Below, piece after piece: positions 10,400-21,395 of a stretch of DNA of 64,000 bases (the stretch's first letter is position 1; each line of letters starts with the position of its first letter). Made by a program: the position numbers and the translations under genes. The notes under the pieces are model-generated. The model was not told where the DNA came from. It did no database searches and worked only from the letters and a program-made list of their open reading frames with translations. Source of the DNA: Meghimatium bilineatum (Eukaryota > Mollusca > Gastropoda > Stylommatophora > Philomycidae); NCBI GenBank assembly GCA_034231615.1, contig CM067306.1, positions 32,605,363 through 32,669,362 on the forward strand. Direction: 5' to 3'.

Positions 10400-10565
10400 T
10401 TATCCCATAGACAGCCAATGCGGTCACAAGTGCCATGCAGAAGTTGGATGTGTTGAGAGGTACATATATTGGAGTCAAAACTGTAAAACCAAATGCATTG
10501 TATATTCTGTCTCTGGACTGCATCCTACCATGTGGCAGGAGTTTGAGAATTAATGCAGAAGAAAA
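10400..10565 (+). mobile_element. SINE-A remnant
   Basis: The order of AAGTTGGATGTGTTGAGAGG, AAAACTGTAAAACCAAATGC, CTGGACTGCATCCTACCA and GGAGTTTGAGAATTAATGCA, then AGAAGAAAAG, matches the 3' half of SINE-A. Degenerate. Confidence 0.65.
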
Positions 10566-10962
10566 GTAGTTGTATTGATTCCCTCAGCATGGTGTGCAGT
10601 GCTAGGTTCTCTAAATGTTGCTACACAAAGGGAATCATAATTGTACAGATGAAATGCTGTGGTGGTTTCACATGAGGAAAACCTAACTATATTGGCATGT
10701 CATCTACTGAGGGTTTACTTTTGCATAATAGTTGGTCTGATAGGACAATAGACAGACCATCTTCATACCTAGCTAACATGTAGAAAGGGTTAACGTCAGG
10801 CTGGGGTTTTTCAGCAATTCAAAGAGGTAAGAGTCATTGCTGAAAAGTATTGAGCGTATAGTACAACAACTTCCTGTACAAAAATTTTAACGAGGCCGTT
10901 ATGGAGGCCTTAAAAATGGATCTCAGAAACAGTTACAATCACTGCCATTATGTCACTTTGTC

Positions 10963-11245
10963 ATATTCTGAAAGATATGGAACTTTAAATTACTTAACCA
11001 GCATACGTACACTTTTATCATCTGCTGAAAGATATGGAACTTTAAATTACTTAACCAGCATACATACACTTTTATCATCTGCTGAAAGATATGGAACTTT
11101 AAATTACTTAACCAGCATACATACACTTTTATCATCTGCTGAAAGATATGGAACTTTAAATTACTTAACCAGCATACATACACTTTTATCATCTGCTGAA
11201 AGATATGGAACTTCAAACTACTTTACCAGCATACATACACTTTGT
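10963..11245. repeat. 57-bp minisatellite, about 5 copies
   Basis: GAAAGATATGGAACTTTAAA recurs every 57 bp. Because 57 is a multiple of three, both strands show repetitive open frames (10901-11338 + and 10953-11216 -), which are not genes. Positions 10565-10960 before it hold nothing I recognise. Confidence 0.95.
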
Positions 11246-11539
11246 CATCTGCTGAATGAGACGGAGCTTCTATGGGTATATGCAGGGTGTATCACCATCG
11301 TTCAGGTAATAATTAAATCTGGCCAACATGATAAGTGAAGAATGTGTACACTGTCACAAGAATGCTAACATGATAATATAAACAATCAAATTCAAAGCAG
11401 GTGTGCATGGCTGGAAACATAATAAAACAGATAAGACATGGAATATATTTTTAGAGAAACTTCTAGTTATGTCTCACTTAATATTCAGCTTGAGATGACA
11501 ATGGTCTCAGGTTAAACTATGAAAAACCAGAAGAAAAAG

Positions 11540-11920
11540 CAAAACATTTATCAAGTGACTTCTCTGCAACAAAAGTTGATTACAATGGACCTCCAACATC
11601 CCCAGTCTCCTGTCTTGGTGGTACACTCTTCTAGACTGTATCTTTTCCATTTCATGTGTCTCTTGCTCATCTCCCTTGAAGTAAGGTCTTCAAAAAGTGT
11701 CATGTCTTTTAATGTACATATATTTTATGTCTGATTTTTCTTTCCTTAAATAATAATTAATTTTTCATAGTATTGTAAGAACCTCCTTGTTTTCTTGTCT
11801 TTCCATGAAGTTCTCCCTATTCCTCTATATATTCACATCTCAGTCATTAATTCTGTCTTGTTTCTGCTTGTTTTCTTACCTGTCCATGAAGTTCTCCCCA
11901 TTATTCTATATATCCATGCC
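11540..11920 (-). mobile_element. RTE-type LINE fragment (C-terminal end), antisense
   Basis: The sequence parallels the decayed minus-strand RTE tail at 63500-63900 (CTCCAACATCCCCAGTCTCC, TCTTGGTGGTACACTCT, TTGAAGTAAGGTCTTC). Duplicated 'CCATGAAGTTCTCCC' segments lie at 11810 and 11885. Confidence 0.6.
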
Positions 11921-12820
11921 TCATGCCAAGTCTACCATTGGGGATGAAGATAACTCTTCATGTACTAAGCCGTAGCAACTATTATGTGGGTTGGCCAGTT
12001 CCCTTCCTTGCTGTTTTTACCTTCCCCAACCCATGCAGTAGGTATGTACAAGCTAATGTACAAATTACTTTATCAATTGTGGGAGCTCAAGGAAGTAATC
12101 AGAGACTAAAAGAAATGAGACATAGTCTATTAAAAAATTCCAACTTTTGACTAACAATACAATTATTTTCCTGAATATCTATAACTCAAATGATCTACGT
12201 TGCTCCCTTTAAAACTACAAACTGGGTAATGTGTTTAATAATTCACCTAACAGACACTGACAAAATATAGATGACAGTATAAAAAAAAATACAATCAGAG
12301 AACAAACGATAAATATAATAGTAAAATCATAAATAAATTAGACTGAAGACATCTCTGTCTGTATTTTTCTTGAGAAAGACCTTGTGGTTGAAACATTGGT
12401 TTAGTCTATTTTGTATACTGTCATCTATATTATTTTATATCCGTCAGTCTGATAGTCTGTGAACATTCAAGCTCACCCCCTTGAGTTATGCTCAAGTACC
12501 TTATTGGTTAAACAGCTTACTTGTCTCACTTGTTAGCAATTGTCGTATTAAACTGTGCAGAACTCCTATTGGTCCCATCATTGTTGGAATCTTACCTGGA
12601 TGATCCCTTTAGAAATGTGCAGCTGGTTTGTGTTTTGCATAGTCTTCTTGTGGATAATCCAGGCATTTGAAAACATGCTATAGACATTTGTTGGGTATCT
12701 GTTTCGGAAAACATGCTATAGACATTTGTTGGGTATTTGTTTCTGAAAACATAAGACCAATGTGTTTGTCTATGATAGAGTTGGTGTATTAGTAGATCAA
12801 CAAGAACCTGTTAACAATCA
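11920..12820. other. Unassigned intergenic DNA
   Basis: No coding or RNA gene seen. A direct duplication of AAAACATGCTATAGACATTT at about 12672 and 12708 is the only clear structure. Positions 12340-12450 resemble a transposon 3' region (GTGGTTGAAACATTGGTTTA). Confidence 0.4.
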
Positions 12821-13070
12821 TGAAACTTCATAAACTGTGGTGGTGCAGGCACATGATGAGATACTCCTGGATGACAAAAGATGTTCTTCAAAGTGCAATG
12901 GAGGGTAGAAGAAGACTAGATGGTAAAAAGAAGACATGGCTGGATAATACCAATGGCTGAACAGGATGTGCAGTGTCCAAACTCATCAGGATGGTAGAGG
13001 ATCAAGATATGTGGAGATCTTTCTGCAACAAATGTCACATTCTGACACCCCTACGACCATGACAGATTAT
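12820..13070 (+). mobile_element. LINE fragment (post-RT tail)
   Basis: The reading MRYSWMTKDVLQSAMEGRRR, then GKKKTWLDN, and later EDQDMWRSF resembles the tail 'LEG...RGRQKKTWLDNI...DRDRWR' of RTE/L1-like LINE ORFs. It ends at CACCCCTACGACCATGACAG. Confidence 0.6.
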
Positions 13071-13183
13071 TAGTTTTATTATTATTGTGAATACAATTAG
13101 ATTCCTTTTATCTTAGGGAACAACCATAAATAACAAAGTGCCATGCTCAAGAAATGAGTGGAGTCTTATAGACTATAAGAATA

Positions 13184-13473
13184 CAGTGGAATCCCATTAT
13201 AACAACTTGATCTGGGCTGACAAAATTTGTATGTAATAACAGAAATTCGTTATATAGAATATTCTCTTCTTTGTGAACCCTAGGAATTGCAAGCAATCCA
13301 TTCTATTAGCTATTACTTCCTATGTGCAGTGGGAAGGTTTCTCCGAGCTTTATTTCATACCCAGGAAGCTTTTGACTAGCCTTCTATAGAATAAATATAA
13401 TTGGAAATTTTGAAAAGTGTTGCTATATAGGGAAATTTGTTATAAAAGAATGTGCTATAGAAGGATTCCACTG
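13184..13473. mobile_element. pogo-like MITE, copy 1
   Basis: Starts CAGTGGAATCCCATTATAAC after TA and ends GGATTCCACTG, giving inverted ends of at least 11 bp (CAGTGGAATCC). The inner parts (ATAACAACTTG, GAAATTYGTTATA, AAAATTTGTATG) match the second copy at 15597-15772. 'CAGTNNAATCC...TTATAAC' ends with TA targets are typical of pogo/Tigger elements. No transposase. Confidence 0.65.
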
Positions 13474-13484
13474 TCATGTTTTTG

Positions 13485-14430
13485 GCCAACATTAGGAGCC
13501 AGATTATCCATATCCAAAATTAGACACCAGATTGTCCATATCCGACATTGGGAGACATCAGACATTAGAAGGTAGAATGTCCATATCCAACATTGGGAGA
13601 CATCAGACATTAGAAGGTAGAATGTCCATATCTGACATTGGGAGACATCAGACATTAAAAGGTAGAATGTCCATATCCAACATTGGGAGACATCAGACAT
13701 TAGAAGGTAGAATGTCCATATCCAACATTGGGAGACATCAGACATTAGAAGGTAGAATGTCCATATCCGACATTGGGAGACATCAGACATTAGAAGGTAG
13801 AATGTCCATATCCAACATTGGTAGACATCAGACATTAGAAGGTAGAATGTCCATATCCAACATTGGTAGACATCAGACATTAGAAGGTAGAATGTCCATA
13901 TCCGACATTGGTAGACATCAGACATTAGAAGGTAGAATGTTCATATCCGACATTGGGAGACATCAGACATTAGAAGGTAGAATGTCCATATCCAACATTG
14001 GGAGACATCAGACAGAAGGTAGAATGTCCATATCCAACATTGGTAGACATCAGACATTAGAAGGTAGAATGTCCATATCCAACATTAGATGCCAGATTGT
14101 TCATATCCGACATTGACAGACATGGTATCCATATCTGACATTTAAAAGGCAGATTATCCATATCCAACATTATAGGGCAAACTATCCATATTCAATATTG
14201 AAAGACAGATTGTCCGTGTCCAACATTAGAAGGCAGATTATCCATTATTGAGAAAGACCTGCCGTATCCAACAGATTATCCTTATCCAATATTAGAAGAT
14301 ACATATCCATTATAGGGGAAGATCTTCCGTATCCAACAGATTATCAATAGCCAATGCTAGGTGACAGATTATCCATATCCAATATTAGAAAGACAGATTA
14401 TCCATATCAAACATTAGAAGACCGACTCCC
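13485..14430. repeat. 45-bp minisatellite (about 12 regular copies) with degenerate flank
   Basis: GACATTAGAAGGTAGAATGT followed by CCATATCCAACATTGG recurs every 45 bp over 13530-14095, with a degenerate continuation to 14430. The period is divisible by three, so frames are open on both strands (13532-14116 + and 13455-13925 -). These are not genes. Confidence 0.95.
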
Positions 14431-14459
14431 AATGAAAAAATCTTAGAAAACATAAAGGT

Positions 14460-14612
14460 CAGAATTCATTCTTAAACTCCCGCTGGATCTCTTTTGCAGC
14501 AAGACAATGGTCCTACTAGATTACCAACAGGATGAGTCCAGAGAATGGAGATGCGTTGTGACTCCATTTTATTTTAACCAGTGGCCCGACACATCCATCT
14601 TTAGTGAGACTT
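14460..14612 (-). mobile_element. SINE-B copy
   Basis: ATTCATTCTTAAACTCCCGC, CTACTAGATTACCAACAGGA, GTCCAGAGAATGGAGATGCG and GGCCCGACACATCCATCTTT appear in the order of SINE-B, antisense. It separates the 45-bp and 35-bp arrays. Confidence 0.8.
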
Positions 14613-14689
14613 TGCATTCAATCTTAGCAAACCCATAGATCAGTATACTTTGTATTCAATATAAATAAGCACTAAGACCAAAAGCTTCA

Positions 14690-15594
14690 TACACAAGATT
14701 AAGTAGCAGGCAGATGAACATACTTCATGTTCAACATTAACAGATAAACATGTAGCAGGCAGATCAACATACTTGTACAACATTACGTAGCAGATAGACC
14801 AACATACTTGTACAACATTACGTAGCAGATAGACCAACATACTTGTACAACATTACGTAGCAGATAGACCAACATACTTGTACAACATTACGTAGCAGAT
14901 AGACCAACATACTTGTACAACATTACGTAGCAGATAGACCAACATACTTGTACAACATTACGTAGCAGATCCAACATACTTGTACAACATTACGTAGCAG
15001 ATAGATCAACATACTTGTACAACATTACGTAGCAGATAGATCAACATACTTGTACAACATTACGTAGCAGATAGACCAACATACTTGTACAACATTACGT
15101 AGCAGATCCAACATACTTGTACAACATTACGTAGCAGATAGACCAACATACTTGTACAACATTACGTAGCAGATAGACCAACATACTTGTACAACATTAC
15201 GTAGCAGATAGACCAACATACTTGTACAACATTACGTAGCAGATCCAACATACTTGTACAACATTACGTAGCAGGCAGATCAACATACTTTTACAACATT
15301 ACGTAGCAGATAGACCAACATACTTGTACAACATTACGTAGCAGATAGACCAACATACTTGTACAACATTACGTAGCAGATCCAACATACTTGTACAACA
15401 TTACGTAGCAGGCAGATCAACATACTTTTACAACATTACGTAGCAGATAGATCAACATACTTATACAACATTACGTAGCAGATAGATCAACATACTTATA
15501 CAACATTACGTAGCAGATAGATCAACATACTTATACAACATTACGTAGCAGATAGATCAACATACTTATACAACATTACGTAGCAGACAACTGT
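14690..15594. repeat. 35-bp minisatellite (about 25 copies) with 32-bp variants
   Basis: ACGTAGCAGATAGACCAACA followed by TACTTGTACAACATT recurs every 35 bp. Shorter 32-bp units lack AGA after CAGAT and appear at recurring positions (14970, 15105, 15240, 15380), suggesting a higher-order unit. Confidence 0.95.
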
Positions 15595-15596
15595 CC

Positions 15597-15772
15597 TTAT
15601 ACAATCGAATCACGTTATAACAACTTGGTCGAGACCGACAAAATATGTATAACAGAAATTCAATATACGCAGTATAAACAATGAAGGTTAAATATAAATG
15701 GAGATTTTGAAAAGTGTTTGTTAAATAGAGAAATTTGTTATAAAAGAATGCGCTATAGAGTGATTCCACTGT
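15597..15772. mobile_element. pogo-like MITE, copy 2 (internally deleted)
   Basis: ATCACGTTATAACAACTTGG at the left and GCGCTATAGAGTGATTCCAC-TGTA at the right match the ends of the 13184-13473 element. About 100 bp of the interior is missing. It sits at the end of the 35-bp array. Confidence 0.6.
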
Positions 15773-15785
15773 ATACAACATGTTA

Positions 15786-15990
15786 GTGTGTCGCATGGCC
15801 GAGAGGTTAGAGCGTTGTTCTCACACTAGTGGGTTGAGGATTGTGTGGGTTTTTTTCTGTCGGAGGGGGGGATTTTAAAAAACTCACCCTGTACATGACG
15901 TGGCGACAGCAAGAGCATGCGGCCTTTATCGCACATCTATTCAATCCCCTCCATTCAACTCCTTAACGGGAAAAATGCAGTATTGACAAC
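15786..15990 (+). repeat. tRNA-like SINE head and body (degenerate)
   Basis: TCGCATGGCCGAGAGGTTAG resembles a tRNA A box (TGGCCGAGAGG), and a weak GGTTGAGGATTGTG stands at the B-box position. The following sequence is not tRNA-like. Not a functional tRNA. Confidence 0.4.
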
Positions 15991-17060
15991 ATGGTACCAG
16001 GCAACTTCATATACAACATTAAAGAAAATACCAACAATCATTATATTGAACACTGAATTTTCCAATAAACTATACAATCATATCGGAGTTTGAAATATGC
16101 CCTCTCTGTTTATACAAACACTAATTAAAAGCTGAGACGATCTCACACTCATTTATAACCTATGTTTGATAACGCTTTCTTCAGCCAGGATAACTTATAT
16201 CAACTCACATCTTATTAAAACTGACGCCCGAGGGCTGTAACGTTAAACACCTGTTCCACGTCAATTATTGTGCCACGTTACCTGCTCGAGTTTCTGTTAT
16301 TGCATCCGTTGTAGTGTTGGTTAGCATTCAGACCTGCATATAAGTGTGGGGAGGGGTGTGAAGATCACCCCCCCCCTTAGCAAATCAGAACATAACTTTT
16401 GCAAATTCCACTCGGGATGTTCGTTGTTATAATAGTCCTATTCTCGATTGATCCGTTTTCGGTGACTTAAGTACACAGGCTGAATGTCTTGACAAGATCA
16501 CATCTTTTTTTTGGGTGGGATGTGGTAGGTCATGTTTATTTGAGTTGCAATGCGATTCGGTGTCGCTGGAACAGGCCTGGTTTAATTCCCGTCAGTATTA
16601 AGAATTTTGGTAAAACGTGGCCCTTCCCCCCCCCCCCAACTCCCTTAGCGATTTGTTTGCAAAAAGGTTATCAAATTTTCCATCGTGAATACTGACACAC
16701 GAATGGCCATTTTTTTTAGGTGATACCCCTTCCCTCCACTCCACCTCCCAGGAACATATCAACGGCTCTGTTATCATCTCAGGGTGAATTGTGTTGATGT
16801 TGGGAATTTAAACCCGTAATTAGGGGGAATTGTAGTGCTAAACCCCGCCCCTTTATAAAAATCAGAACTTGACTTAATATGACAGAACAGTTCTAGTAAT
16901 GCAGCCAGAAAGCTGGTCAAATCCCAACCGTTACCGATTGTTTTTGTCTTGTAAAATTCACCGAAAATCTCATGACGGAATTCCACACAAAAATTATCCA
17001 AATACCAATTTTTAAGGAAATCTTTACCCACATCCTTGATGAAGACGTATTTATGGCCCC
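15990..17060. other. Intergenic DNA with C-rich dispersed repeat pieces
   Basis: Pieces with a poly-C run followed by TTAGCAAATCAGAACAT (16360-16400), or by TCCCTTAGCGATTTG (16630-16690), recur at 21250-21395. No coding sequence seen; the open frames here have no recognisable protein. Confidence 0.45.
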
Positions 17061-17069
17061 GAGGGAATT

Positions 17070-17412
17070 AGTGTCGAGCGTGTAACCAAATGGTTAGAAC
17101 ATGGGTTTCATAACCAAGAGGTATCAAGCTCAAATGATGGTTTGAACAGGATTTTTTTTGTTGTAAATCCCTGTACACTTCGTAGTGAGTGGTATATAGC
17201 AAAGCGGTCTTTGTTTCTGTTGTACCCATCGAAGCGAACTCCTTGAAAAGAAACTTTCCTCTAGCCAACAATGGCTGGAAACTAAGATTAGTCGGGTCAT
17301 CTTCTACATCAAGCAGGGCCACAGTCCTGCCCAAGCAAGCACATGTGCTGAAGTCGGAGATACCATGCCGAGAGAGGCACTAGCAAATATGATATTACAC
17401 AACACGACAATA
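17070..17412 (+). repeat. Family C copy 2, possibly with tRNA-like head
   Basis: 17190-17412 matches family C (see 725-910): AATGGCTGGAAACTAAGATT, GTCGGAGATACCATGCCGAG, ACACAACACGAC. The preceding 17075-17160 has a tRNA-like look (AACCAAATGGTTAGAACATG; GATGGTTTGAACAGG). The other copies lack that head, so the link may be accidental. Confidence 0.55.
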
Positions 17413-17449
17413 TAACATTTCCATTGTCTATAAAATGTCGGATAATCTC

Positions 17450-17720
17450 TTCAAATATATGAACTTGGAGCCATAGGTTACAGAGAACATCGTAGTTTAA
17501 CAAGCCGTGTGATAGGACCTATACAACTTGGAGCCATAGATTACAGAGAACATCGTAGTTAGTTTAACAAGCCGTGTGATAGGACCTATACAACTTGGAG
17601 CCATAGGTTACAGAGAACATCGTAGTTTAACAAGCCGTGTGATAGGACCTATACAACTTTGAGCCATAGATTACAGAGAACATTGTAGTTAGTTTAACGA
17701 ATTGTGTGATAACAATTATG
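17450..17720. repeat. ~60-64 bp tandem repeat, four copies; related single copy at 19845
   Basis: Units contain AACTTGGAGCCATAGATTAC, AGAGAACATCGTAGTT and AAGCCGTGTGATAGGACC, alternating with and without a TAGT insertion. One unit stands alone at 19845-19920, next to ATGACAATATATTTTGGA, which also occurs at 17790. Confidence 0.9.
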
Positions 17721-17828
17721 ATGAGTATTACAATGAGAAGAATAGGCATGTGTATTGTTTCTGTTTTTTGCTATAAGCGTCGCAGGATTGAATGACAATA
17801 TATTTTGGAACTATGTCACGTTAGGTCG

Positions 17829-18130
17829 CTATATATGCAGTAATATTGTGACGTCTGAGAACGTGGTGATAAACATCATGACACCTTCTTCTTGGTCTAC
17901 CTCTTTGATGTTTTCCATTTTCATGTTGTATGCTCTTGCTGCTGGCCAATACGGGTTCGCTCTCATTTGGTCGCCGAACCATTTCAGTCTGTGTTTTTCG
18001 GTATATTTGACCACAGACGTTGTTCCAACAGTTTTTGTAATATCTTCGTTCCTCGCGTGATCTCTTCTTGTTCTGTTTACAGCTTTACTTAGACATCTAC
18101 TATATTACGTAGTGTTTTATCGTTCTTTAG
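17829..18130 (-). mobile_element. RTE-type LINE fragment
   Basis: Minus strand: YTEKHRLKWFGDQMRANPYW, then PAARAYNMKMENI and EVDQEEGVMM. This is the 'RLKWFGHV.RM....ARA' post-RT region of RTE elements. The upstream part is out of frame. Confidence 0.7.
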
Positions 18131-18399
18131 TTAGTATCCACGTGTGATATTGATAACACAATGTAGGTATACAGATTGAATTTATGATTTGCTTTCAGTT
18201 TCCATCGGGGATAGATGTAGGCTACGTTTAAGGATTGGTAAAGTTCGTAATTTAAGTTGTTGTTTTTTTAATTCTGATCTCGAACTTTCTGAGAGAAACA
18301 AAAGAAGGAAATCACACCAGAAAACTGAGACGAGCAATGTGAATCAAGGTAGAGGCACAAACAACGCCATATACATTTTGAAGTAAACAGAGATCTGTA

Positions 18400-19370
18400 T
18401 TTGTGCTGTATGGACTACACTAAAGTGAAACATGAATACATAATGCGAATATTGAAGAATTTAAACATTGATGGTAAAGATCTCAGAATAATAAGGAATA
18501 TATATTGGTAACAAAGAGCAGCCATAAGAATTGATAACCAAATGAGAGATTCTCACCACATCATACAGGATGTTAGGCAAGGTTGTATGATGTTACACAA
18601 CTATTCAATTTATAAATTTATACAGTGAAATAAAATGAGATCCATACAAGATATGCCAGGACTATCAGTTGGGGGGAGGAAATATTATAAGTAACATATG
18701 ATCTCCCATGTGTTGCCGGGGCCTGAAAGGGGAGCAAAGAATAGCAACACTGTTTATCTTCCATGCATGTCGTAAAAGGCGACTAAGGAGGTTATGGGAT
18801 GGAGTTGGCTGTCCCATCCCATATAGGGTCAGTGACCCAAAGCCATGCTGAAGTCGGATGTGTTAGGCCGAAAGGCGCAGATATCGCAGCAATGCTGTAA
18901 ACCATGGCACAGCGCATTCCGTTCTCCGGACTGCATCCTGCTAATTTGCAGGAGTTTGAGAATGAACGCAGAAGAAGAAGCAACAGATGATACGCTGATG
19001 ATACAGTTTTGATAGCCCGAAAATGTAACAGTTACAAGAAATGATGAATACCATTGCAAAAGAAAGTTAAAATAACAGAATGTATTTGAATAGCAGAACA
19101 ATTGAAATAGTAATAGCAAAGAACAAATGTCTTCCCGAATGGAACATCAAAGTAAAGAACGTCTGAAGAAAATCGACATATCTGGACACCTTTAAAAACA
19201 TTAGATAAAAAAGATGCATTAAAGAAGTCAGAAGTAGAATTTCACGGAGTAACGCAAACATTTCACAAGATGAAGACCATCGTATGTAATATATCTGTGT
19301 CAATTGACGTGAGAGAGATGGTTCTTAGAAGTTATATAGTTACATGTACAATGTATAGGACATGTACAAT
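18400..19370 (+). mobile_element. RTE-type LINE reverse transcriptase split by SINE-A
   Basis: Left part: DGKDLRIIRNIYW, QRAAIRIDNQMRD and VRQGCMM (RT motifs). Right part after the SINE: YADDTVLIARKCNSY (catalytic box), then FPNGTSK, KSEVEFHG and REMVLRSYIV. The SINE at 18703-18981 sits just before the YADD codons. Other stops and frameshifts are present. Confidence 0.75.
18703..18981 (+). mobile_element. SINE-A copy inserted at the RT catalytic box
   Basis: Full-length family member (CTCCCATGTGTTGCCGGGGC, GTCGTAAAAGGCGACTAAGG, GTTTGAGAATGAACGCAG, GAAGAAGAAG). It is flanked by AACATATGAT (18693-18702) and AACAGATGAT (18982-18991), a 10-bp TSD with one mismatch. Confidence 0.85.
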
Positions 19371-19379
19371 TCTAATTTA

Positions 19380-19560
19380 TAAAAGTGAATCTGCAGAATA
19401 GATGACTTTATACATATATATTGTATAACGCATTGATGACTTTATACATCTATACTGTATAACGCATTGATGACTTTATACATCTATACTGTATAACGCA
19501 TTGATGACTTTAAAAATCTAGATTGTATAATGTATTGATGACTAAGAATCGTTTATTAAT
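19380..19560. repeat. ~34-bp tandem repeat with later single copies
   Basis: GATGACTTTATACATCTATA followed by CTGTATAACGCATT repeats about four times. Related units lie at 19765-19835 and 20565-20600, on either side of LINE insertions. Confidence 0.85.
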
Positions 19561-19564
19561 AATT

Positions 19565-19770
19565 TAAGTATTGATAGAAAGGCAGAAGATCAAGTGGCTT
19601 GGCCACATTATGAGAATGCATCACAAGTTGACAATACAGGCATATAACCAAATGAGATCAATGTACAAAGCCAGAGGAGACCACGAAAAAATGGATAGAA
19701 AACGTCAGGGACATCCTGAACAAACATGGTCATAGCACAGCATAGGACAGACATCTGGCTTTAGAACGCT
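19565..19770 (+). mobile_element. RTE-type LINE fragment
   Basis: IERQKIKWLGHIMRMHHKLT, QAYNQMRSMYKARGDHEK and DRKRQGHPEQTW parallel the better copy at 62700-63200. It splits the ~34-bp repeat array. Confidence 0.7.
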
Positions 19771-19924
19771 TTAGACATCTAGACTGTATAATGTATTTAT
19801 GACTTTAGACATCTAGACTGTATAATGTATTGAGAATGACAATATATTTTGGAGCCATAGATTACAGATAACATCGTAGTTTAACGAGCCGTGTGATAGG
19901 ACCTAAACAACTTTGAGACACGCT

Positions 19925-20560
19925 CGACAGCTTAACTCTTTTCATCTTCGGTGCCTACAAAACCTCATGGGAGTACGTTGGTAGGATCGTGTACAGATAC
20001 GGAAATTCTTCAGAAGTCCCGTATGCAAAATATCCATGCACTGCTGACTAGGTCCCAACTCCGCTGAACTGGCCACATCGTCCGTATGCCAGAGAAACGC
20101 CTTCCAAAGAGATTATTCTATGGGGAGCTGTGCGAAGGTAAACGTTCAAGTGGAGGGCAGAAAAAGCACTTCAATGGTCACCTAAAAAGCTCTCTCAAGA
20201 ACTGCAGCATCGATCCTGGGAGACTACAGCACTTGATCACTCAGCCTGGCACACCCAGATCACTGCTGGCATCACGAAAATTGAAAAAAGAAAGAACACT
20301 GCGGGCAATCCACAAGCGCAAGAAGCGGAAGGACAAATCAGAAAATTCTCAAATCAGGAACCTTCAGCACTCCTGCATGCACTGAAATAAAATCTTTCCT
20401 TGCAGGAATCGGACTCATCTGGTATCTACGAACTCACAAAACAAATTAGTTAATTACCAATTTTAATTATTATTTATTTATTTAATTTTGTTTCCATCGC
20501 ATTTAATGTTTTTCATGCCATGATTATCTTCGCTTGCGAAGGAGGAACATCATCATCATC
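19925..20560 (+). mobile_element. LINE C-terminal end and 3' tail
   Basis: QKSRMQNIHALLTRSQL, TGHIVRMPEKRLPKRLFYGE, LCEGKRSSGGQKKHFNGHLK and LKNCSIDPG match the conserved 'WTGHVIRM...RLPK.IFYGEL..GKR..GGQKKRFKD.LK' segment of common animal LINE ORFs. The open frame 20086-20385 keeps the C-terminus. The tail ends in CATCATCATCATCAA. Confidence 0.8.
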
Positions 20561-20610
20561 AATGTATTGATGCCTTTATACATCTAGACTGTATATTGTA
20601 CTACATACTC

Positions 20611-20876
20611 TTCTTCTTCTGCGTTCGTTCTCACACTCGTGTACATTAGCAGGACGAAATCAGGAGAAGGAATGCATTGTGCCTTGGTTTACAGTTTTAT
20701 TGTGATATCTACTCTATTGACCTGACATATCCGAATTCAGCCTGGCTTCGTGGTCACTTTGACTCTATATGGGATAGGACAATCAACTGAATTTAATAAC
20801 CTCCTTAGACGCCTCTTACGACATGCATGGAAGGTAAACAGTGTTGCTGTTCTTTACTCCCCATTCAGGCTCCGTT
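20611..20876 (-). mobile_element. SINE-A copy
   Basis: Antisense: CTTCTTCTTCTGCGTTCGTT at the left (tail side), then ACCTCCTTAGACGCCTCTTA and ACATGCATGGAAGGTAAACA at the right. Diverged relative to 3787-4070. Confidence 0.8.
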
Positions 20877-21239
20877 AACACAGAGGCGGTATTACAGACT
20901 AGTACTCAGTGGGAAGCATTTATTGACTACACATTTCAGTGTATGTAGCTATGACGACAACGTACACACATCCTACTACGTATATGTCCTAGCACAGATA
21001 ATTTGTGTTACATAAAATGATCAAATATTCTTTTGATTAAATCTTTTTTTTTTACGCTCATGCAGCTTTTCTTGTCTTGTTTTCTCGCTATTTCTCTCTG
21101 TTCATACAACCCTTGCTTCCCGTGTTCTATTTTCTCTATTTTGTACGTTCATACAACCCTTTCTTCTCTTGTTCTCTCACTATTTTTCTCTTTTCCTATC
21201 TCTCTATCTCTATGTATCACCTCCGAAGCCCGTAGATAA

Positions 21240-21395
21240 GAGGAGATTGGGGGTTGGGTATTCTGTCACCCACCCCCCACCCACTTTAGCAAATCAGAAC
21301 ATGTCTTTTAGTAATTGGAACTTGACCAAAAGGTGCTTAAATCTCCACCCCTCTCCCTTGCGATTTTTCCACAAAAAGGGCATCGCATTTTTCAT
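21240..21395. repeat. C-rich dispersed repeat piece
   Basis: ACCCACTTTAGCAAATCAGA and TCCCTTGCGATTTTTCCACA recall 16360-16690. Family unknown. Confidence 0.5.

Noticed and set aside
13455..14116. Frames of 156 and 194 codons on opposite strands
   Set aside because: 45-bp period divisible by three; repeat products.
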